A stretch of DNA of 64,000 nt from Bacteroidia bacterium (GTDB lineage: Bacteria; Bacteroidota; Bacteroidia; Flavobacteriales; Flavobacteriaceae): NCBI GenBank assembly GCA_030430535.1, contig JAUIKY010000009.1, positions 1 to 64,000 of the forward strand, read 5' to 3'. Both the position numbers and the translations under genes were made by a program. Positions 59,401-64,000 of the stretch are shown here, one piece after another (the first letter of the stretch is position 1; each line of letters opens with the position of its first letter). The notes below the pieces were generated by a model. It did not search any database, was not told where the DNA came from, and worked only from the letters and a program-made list of their open reading frames with translations.

Positions 59401-60650
59401 TGCCCTTCTACGTTATCAGGAATTCCGTCGTTATCACTATCAATATCTAAGTGATTATAAACCCCGTCATTGTCAAAATCTTCACCCGTTACTATGGTTA
59501 AAGAATTGGCGTTGAAATCTAAAAATTCACATTGTGTGAACGACATGGCATACTGCCTTGTTGAAGAACCAGAAGATGTTTTTATAGCTTGCATTCTCAT
59601 GGTAAACGAATTCCCTATAAACTGGTAATATGCTCTTAACCATGACAATGTGGAAAATCCGTTTACCGTGGTATCTCCAGAAGTCATTTCAATATTATTC
59701 GAACCTAAATCCGTCACGGTTAAATCTGAAGGGTTATCAATACCATAAGCCGCGGGATTATAGTAAATAACCGACTCTAACAAACTTGAAGTACCGTCGC
59801 AATCCCAAGTAATACCATTCACCCTAAAAATATTTGTAGAAGGCGTGGCGGTACCTGAATCTACAATGGTAAATTTAAAAGTAGCTCCTGGAGTTCCCGT
59901 TCCGGAGAAAGTAAGTGTAGTTTGTAAATAGGGCACATTACCCGTAGTATCATCATCAATATTCGCAATGGTTGTATTGGTGAGTTCTGTAATTTCCATA
60001 AGAACATCATACCCTGTAATAGTGTTTCCAAACCTATACACGGCACCAACAGCCCCTTCTGCTCCAGTACTTACAGAACTATCGTAGTATCCGTTTTCAA
60101 AATTTAAAGGTGGGAGTGTGCATTCAAATCTATTTTCCCCTAAATTTTCAATGGCATCGGGTATGCCATCACCATCATCATCGTAATCTAAGTAATCGCC
60201 AACACCATCTTGATCTAAATCAGGAATGTTGTTACAGGTGGAATCTCCTCCCGACACATCGAAATAAATGATTTGGCCAGAAGTTGTTGCTCCAGCCCCA
60301 TTGTCGTTGACCACTTGCACACCATCTACCTCTACTTTTACGCTTCCGCCGTCCCAACCGTTGTTGGCGACATCGTATAATTTAACGTAGTAATTTGTAC
60401 CGTTAGGAACACATCCTAAATCGTACTTTACGCTATACCGATCTGTAGAAGTAACTTGACTTGAAGTGTAACACTGCGAATCGTCGCACAGGGTAAGTAA
60501 TAAATCGTTAGCCGTATTATAAAGTTCAACTTTATGCTCGTAAGACTGTTTAGGCCATTTAACCCTCACCTTTATCGGTGAATTTTGGGCGTTGCCTAAA
60601 TTAAAAACAAGGCATACCACGAGTAGGTGAAAAAATAATTTTGTTTTCAT
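56472..60650 (-). CDS. Giant T9SS surface protein with calcium-binding repeats and LamG domain (GC-chimeric)
   Basis: A 1392-residue secreted protein with ATG at 60650; a promoter box overlaps the earlier in-frame start at 60674. Signal peptide (KTKLFFHLLVVCLVFNLGNAQ), then a domain with repeated DxDxDG calcium loops like thrombospondin type 3 (DLDQDGVGDYLDYDDDGDGIPD and DSDNDGIPDN-like) to about residue 510, a LamG/ConA-like lectin domain about 540-720, a region of repeats with WLHGDVW and NGTLDLMGDSQ, and a T9SS sorting domain at the end (YYQNPSKTFYAKN, DMRGREVLDLSGVS, LATGTYVVCLRTENN). From about residue 517 on, at roughly 59100, DNA turns sharply GC-rich; the first part is AT-rich. It shares its last two thirds with the next gene. 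Likely surface adhesin. Confidence 0.85.
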   Translation of the reverse strand: MKTKLFFHLLVVCLVFNLGNAQNSPIKVRVKWPKQSYEHKVELYNTANDLLLTLCDDSQCYTSSQVTSTDRYSVKYDLGCVPNGTNYYVKLYDVANNGWDGGSVKVEVDGVQVVNDNGAGATTSGQIIYFDVSGGDSTCNNIPDLDQDGVGDYLDYDDDGDGIPDAIENLGENRFECTLPPLNFENGYYDSSVSTGAEGAVGAVYRFGNTITGYDVLMEITELTNTTIANIDDDTTGNVPYLQTTLTFSGTGTPGATFKFTIVDSGTATPSTNIFRVNGITWDCDGTSSLLESVIYYNPAAYGIDNPSDLTVTDLGSNNIEMTSGDTTVNGFSTLSWLRAYYQFIGNSFTMRMQAIKTSSGSSTRQYAMSFTQCEFLDFNANSLTIVTGEDFDNDGVYNHLDIDSDNDGIPDNVEGQTTLGYITPSGVVASTGIDVVYGSGIDVVFTDWDLMPDFLDLDSDDDGLLDIEENGMADEIIVFSDTDNDGLDILFEGSTPYDPNDPNDDIDNPTDLSVLPDADGDLFAGGDLDYRDLFDVNPPSSATIDFDGVDDYLDSALDLGGLTAATVMAWIKLDAGFSGSGYVANFGNLHIQAHSSRQLWFKVNDATIAPTAKFDRDVWVHVALVYDSASASAKLRAYVNGALHGSSNDGSLSGSIYASGDSFTIGSRALDHALPFHGAIDEVRVFDVALTEDQLRKTVYQEINNNSGTVQGSTIPKPVSDSATSAVIPWSNLKAYYPMTDIVNMTTTDYSGNGLSARLHNITTVQPQTAPMPYVTSSNGCWCSESTWLHGDVWDIENASHNKDWSIVQISHNISTTGSHSHLGLIIDADKTLTVNGDNLIENSWYLELNGTLDLMGDSQLLQTENSDLVTSAEGKILRRQEGQASPYRYNYWASPVGSTGVTALSDNNTGHNANNTAFRLNMLKDEAGSGCIFTSSQTGNGKISTQWLYTYINGLTYWDWANISPSTSLNPGVGYTQKGTGNAGVEQQYIFEGKPNNGTILLDVTDKGGAGSVPNQSKTEYLLGNPYASAIDIHKFIDDNAGVIDGTLQLWQQWGGNSHYLNEYQGGYAQVNKLGYCRAYQFEGFYGANNGSQDGTIVPTRYLPVGQGFMVEVLADGQVEFNNGQRVFVKEADADGTYDNGSTFSKSSDGKKAKQEASTGTMQKIRLEFSSVTGPKTRRELLMGFSDYTTDGFDYGYDAKSTETNNNDLNLSLDGKNMVMQAYGEIAKDKVLPLNLRSSGNNTFELKISDMEHLRESQRVYLHDRQTGEYFELTGGGAYRFTSGAGVFKDRLEVVFQSEQQALGAEEVAGTKNRTYYQNPSKTFYAKNMDSAVARLAVVDMRGREVLDLSGVSNAQLESGIRLNNLATGTYVVCLRTENNAVLTKKIVVD

Positions 60651-60671
60651 AATAGATAGATTTGGGATAAA

Positions 60672-60679
60672 CAAAATTA
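60672..60679 (-). promoter_or_regulatory. -7 box of the giant T9SS gene
   Basis: Minus-strand TAATTTTG, 21 bases before ATG 60650; it covers the alternative start at 60674, which is thus unlikely. Confidence 0.5.
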
Positions 60680-60773
60680 ACTCATTATCAGGTTTTTACA
60701 TATTTTATTCGTTTAAAACCATAATATTTACTATAAAATCAACGCGGTATAGACCAAGTACTATTTTTAACCG

Positions 60774-63700
60774 TTAATTAACCACTATCTTCCTAGTAAT
60801 CAATTCGTTATTTTCAGTTCTTAAGCACACCACATAGGCTCCAGTAGCTACATTGCTAAATTGAATGCCTTGTTCTAATTCGGCACGTGTTACATCTTTT
60901 AATTCCAGAACATTTTGTCCGCGCATATTTATCAATGCAAAATGTTTTACCGTACTGTTTAATTTTTTGGCATAAAATGTTTTGATACTGTTTTGATAAT
61001 AGACAAAATGTTCTGTAGCCATCACCTCTTCAGCACTTAAGGATTGTGCTTCATCTTGGAACACAATTTCGAATCGGCTATTGAATACACCTGGTTCTGA
61101 ACTAAATTGATAGACTCCATCTTGTGATAGGTCGAAATACTCACCAGTTAAATTATCTTTTATGTAAATGGGTTGGTCTTCCTCTATATTTATTTTTTCA
61201 GATATTTTTATTTCAAATGTGTTTTTTCCAGACGATTTAAAGTTAAGCGGTACCACCTTATCGGCTGTTATAGAACTGTAGGCTTGCATGATCATGCCTT
61301 TTCCTTCGAGCGCTAAATTAAGGTCGTTATTATTCGTTTCGGTACACTTGGCATCATATCCAAAGTCAAAACTGTCTTTTGTGTAATTACTAAATCCAAG
61401 CAAAAGTTCTCGTTTGGTTTTAGGCCCCGATACAGAAGTAAACTCCAAACGGATTTTCTGCATCGCACTTTTTTCAACTTTTTCTTTTGAAGATTTGCTG
61501 GATTTGGTTGATTTTGAAAAGATAGCCCCCTGATCGTAAGTGCCATTGGCATCTGCTTCTTTAATAAACACTCGCTGCCCGTTATTGAACTCTACCTGTC
61601 CATCTGCAACCACCTCAACAACAAACCCCTGACCCACAGAAACGTAACGCGTAGGCACAATTACTCCGTATTTGGAATTATCAATATTTCCTTCTATTCC
61701 AACAAATTGATAAGCCCTACAACCGCCAAGCTTATTGACTTGAGCATATCCGCCTTGGTACTCATTTAAATAATGTGAGTTTCCTGCCCACTGTTGCCAC
61801 AAATAAATGGTTCCATCTATTACGCCCGCGTTATCATCTATAAACTGATGAAGATCTAAAGCCGAAGCATAAGGATTCCCTACCAAATATTCGGTTTTTG
61901 TTTTGTTGGGCACAGAACCGACACCGCCCTTATCTAAAACATCAATCAAAACAGTACCATTATTGGGTTTACCTTCAAAAATATATTGTTGCTCGTTGCC
62001 GGGACTACCTGTTCCTTTTTGGGTATAACCCACTCCTGGGCTTAATGGCGAAGTGGGAGATACAGCTTTCCAATCCCAATAGGTCACACCATTTTTAAAA
62101 GTATATAGCCAAGCCGTACTTATACTTCCATTACCTGAATGTCCTGAAGTAAAAGGCAAGTTGAAACCTGATTCATCCTTTAGCATATTCAATTTATAGG
62201 ATGTGTTATTGGGGTTATTATTAGAGGCATTATCATCTGTAAGTGAGGTAGCTGCCATTGTACCAATTGGTGCAGACCAGTAATTGTACCAAAACGGACT
62301 TGCAGTACCCTCTTGTCTCCTAAGCAATTTACCCGTTGCCGATGTTACCAAGTTGCTATTTATGGTTTGGATAAGCTGCGAATCTTCCATTAAATCTAAA
62401 GTTCCGTTGAGCTCAAAATACCATTCGTTCTTTACCTGGCGTGTTCCGTTTACCGTTAAGGTTTTACCGGAATCAATGAAAAGCCCCATGGTATTGATAT
62501 CACGATCAATAGAAATGTTGTTTTTTATTTGAACAATTCCCCATTCATTATCATCTCCTAAATTTGAAATATTCCAAACATCGCCATGAAGCCAAGTAGA
62601 GCTTGAGGCCCATGGTCCATCGGCGCTTGTTACATAAGGCAGTGGTGCTGTTTGTTCTTGAACTGAAGCACGATTATTTTTTGAATACCCGTTGATATTA
62701 TTACTTGAAAAATCGGAAGCCGCATTGTTAGCCATCGGGTAGTATCCCTTTAAGTTCGCCCAAAGCAAATTATCTGAAATATTAGAAGCGATTAATTTTC
62801 CACGAACCCCTGTTCCGCTTTGAACAATTTCCTGGTTCATCATTTGCCTTATCTGTTGTTTGCTAAGAGCCACATTCCAAATACGGACTTCATCTATATA
62901 CCCATCAAAACAATACTTGGGTGTATTTGGTGTACTGCTATCATAACTAGCTCCTAATAAAAAACTGTAACTATTATTTGAAGGCGCTGAGGCACTTACA
63001 CTTGTAGCAACCAACACGCCATCAACGTATAGTGACACCGTATTTCTAGTGTATGTTGCTGCTACGTGGTACCATTTATTATTCTCAATTTGGTTTGGCG
63101 AGATAATAGTTAGTACAGGTATGCCTGAATTATTATACCACAATAAACTAGGATACCCATTTTCCAATGTGAAATGATAGCCCCTAAGCGCCCCCAATGC
63201 AACATCACCTTTAGACATAATTGTTGCCTTGGCACTTGTAGACTTTTGTAGCACCCAAGCTTCTAGGGAAAAATTACGGGACAAATCATGATTATCGCCA
63301 AAATCTACATAATAGTCTGTTCCATTGAAATCAACAAAGGTATTCTCAACGCACAAAGTAAACGTACCGGTGTTACCAGAATAAGCATCTACAGAAACAT
63401 AATAAGTTGCTCCTGGGGTTAAATTAAAACCAGAAACTACCACATCATCATTATTGGTTGTATACCTTTTACTATCTACTTCAACCGTTCCTCCATCTTC
63501 CCACATAGCAACTTGCGTTCTTCGCTGGGTTCCCTTGGTTCCATCAACATCAACAGTAATGCTTATTTGTCCTGTTTCGGGTGCTGTAAACTTAAACCAA
63601 CGGTTATATTTTGGCCCACTATTGTTCCAATTAGAACCCGCTACTTTATCGGGAGTCGCTCCAGTGGTATCGTAAATGGCATCTTCCGAACAAGTATTTA

Positions 63701-64000
63701 TAAGCTCTGTAATATCGATAGCCCCTTCGTAAAAATCATAACTTATGCTATCCTTTACACATAAGGTAAACGTGCCATCATAACTTGAGTTATAAACATC
63801 AACGGACACATAATACACTTCACCTGGCGTGAGTGATGTATAACCCAAAATAACATCATCAGTATTGGAAACGTACCTGTTACTGCTTAACTCAGTAAGT
63901 CCGTCGGTTTCCCAAAGAGCTATTTGGGTGGTTTTTTGGGTACCTTTTTCTGCGTCAACATCAACGGTTACTTCAATTTGCCCAGTTGCTGGTGCTGTAA
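60774..64000 (-). CDS. Giant T9SS LamG surface protein, paralogue (5' truncated by window edge)
   Basis: At least 1074 residues; the frame runs off the right edge. Before the LamG part there are at least two near-identical modules of about 110 residues (LTPGxxYYVSVDxY...GTFTLCV), like bacterial pre-peptidase C-terminal (PPC) domains. LamG domain about 190-350 in the visible part (VDFNGTDYYVDFGDNHDL), then the region ASSSTWLHGDVW, NGTLDLMEDSQLIQT, GVGYTQKGTG and EQQYIFEGKPNNGT shared with the neighbour, ending with a T9SS sorting domain (YYQNSIKTFYAKK, NVATGAYVVCLRTENN). AT-rich like the rest of the window. Probable secreted, cell-surface adhesin. Confidence 0.85.
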   Translation of the reverse strand, partial: TAPATGQIEVTVDVDAEKGTQKTTQIALWETDGLTELSSNRYVSNTDDVILGYTSLTPGEVYYVSVDVYNSSYDGTFTLCVKDSISYDFYEGAIDITELINTCSEDAIYDTTGATPDKVAGSNWNNSGPKYNRWFKFTAPETGQISITVDVDGTKGTQRRTQVAMWEDGGTVEVDSKRYTTNNDDVVVSGFNLTPGATYYVSVDAYSGNTGTFTLCVENTFVDFNGTDYYVDFGDNHDLSRNFSLEAWVLQKSTSAKATIMSKGDVALGALRGYHFTLENGYPSLLWYNNSGIPVLTIISPNQIENNKWYHVAATYTRNTVSLYVDGVLVATSVSASAPSNNSYSFLLGASYDSSTPNTPKYCFDGYIDEVRIWNVALSKQQIRQMMNQEIVQSGTGVRGKLIASNISDNLLWANLKGYYPMANNAASDFSSNNINGYSKNNRASVQEQTAPLPYVTSADGPWASSSTWLHGDVWNISNLGDDNEWGIVQIKNNISIDRDINTMGLFIDSGKTLTVNGTRQVKNEWYFELNGTLDLMEDSQLIQTINSNLVTSATGKLLRRQEGTASPFWYNYWSAPIGTMAATSLTDDNASNNNPNNTSYKLNMLKDESGFNLPFTSGHSGNGSISTAWLYTFKNGVTYWDWKAVSPTSPLSPGVGYTQKGTGSPGNEQQYIFEGKPNNGTVLIDVLDKGGVGSVPNKTKTEYLVGNPYASALDLHQFIDDNAGVIDGTIYLWQQWAGNSHYLNEYQGGYAQVNKLGGCRAYQFVGIEGNIDNSKYGVIVPTRYVSVGQGFVVEVVADGQVEFNNGQRVFIKEADANGTYDQGAIFSKSTKSSKSSKEKVEKSAMQKIRLEFTSVSGPKTKRELLLGFSNYTKDSFDFGYDAKCTETNNNDLNLALEGKGMIMQAYSSITADKVVPLNFKSSGKNTFEIKISEKINIEEDQPIYIKDNLTGEYFDLSQDGVYQFSSEPGVFNSRFEIVFQDEAQSLSAEEVMATEHFVYYQNSIKTFYAKKLNSTVKHFALINMRGQNVLELKDVTRAELEQGIQFSNVATGAYVVCLRTENNELITRKIVVN

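Noticed and set aside
56472-64000. A polysaccharide utilisation locus
   Set aside because: LamG/T9SS proteins without SusC/SusD or several CAZymes; the single GH113 is 50 kb away.

Overview
The window is a contiguous piece of a Bacteroidota chromosome, very probably from a (marine) member of the Flavobacteriaceae. Evidence: type IX secretion (T9SS) C-terminal sorting domains at three loci, an ATP-PEPCK plus pyruvate carboxylase anaplerotic set, family pairs typical of the phylum (DUF4271-hemD; DUF4296 next to dihydroorotase), a DnaE with a fused N-terminal proofreading exonuclease, AT-rich DNA without obvious Shine-Dalgarno sequences, and many Bacteroidota-type -7 promoter boxes (TAnnTTTG). 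I see no rRNA, tRNA, CRISPR array, transposase or phage gene. The genus cannot be fixed from the sequence alone.

Layout. 1-1600: end of a DUF547-like gene, a TIGR04283-type glycosyltransferase and a PPP-like phosphatase. 1600-6400: a 164-bp MITE-like element, pyruvate carboxylase and a GH113-type lipoprotein. 6571-10620: a redox cluster (FAD oxidoreductase, membrane 4Fe-4S protein, tiny thioredoxin-like protein, MarR regulator with a four-cysteine tail). 10747-15132: dnaE. 15300-19570: three DUF2383 four-helix-bundle paralogues around a lactonase, rpsP and rimM. 19719-26326: trmN6-like methyltransferase, glutaryl-CoA dehydrogenase-like enzyme, a 1150-residue protein that may be a PPi-type PEP carboxykinase, and a metallophosphoesterase. 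26391-29289: iron and Fe-S genes (ferritin, unknown 102-aa protein, ferredoxin, NifU, ApbC/Mrp). 29443-31081: trmB, a LysE transporter and an alkyltransferase-like protein. 31227-34550: MurG-like glycosyltransferase, PhoR/PhoB-like two-component system and a very small T9SS protein. 34635-40730: LuxE-like protein, tyrS, an SDR, DUF4296 lipoprotein, dihydroorotase and a dolichol-phosphate-mannose-synthase-like GT2. 40851-46460: DUF4271, hemD, pckA, DUF423, saccharopine dehydrogenase family protein and an Lrp regulator. 46774-56370: glyS, comF, Ig-like lipoprotein, nitrilase, a pair of coiled-coil paralogues, methionine-type aminotransferase and a membrane-anchored MutS-like ATPase. 56472-64000: two giant adjacent T9SS surface proteins with LamG domains.

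Working together: pyc, pckA and the 1150-aa protein would all act at the PEP/pyruvate/oxaloacetate node; apbC, nifU, ferredoxin and ferritin form an Fe-S supply block; hemD gives haem precursors. Intergenic spaces carry at least six inverted-repeat elements of the kind dispersed in flavobacterial genomes; three of them sit within about 25 nt of a start codon.

The most striking signals are (i) the giant gene at 56472-60650, whose C-terminal two thirds is strongly GC-rich while its N-terminal third and its neighbouring paralogue are AT-rich; (ii) the candidate PPi-PEPCK; (iii) the redox cluster with the Cys4 MarR protein; and (iv) the tandem coiled-coil paralogues and the three DUF2383 paralogues.
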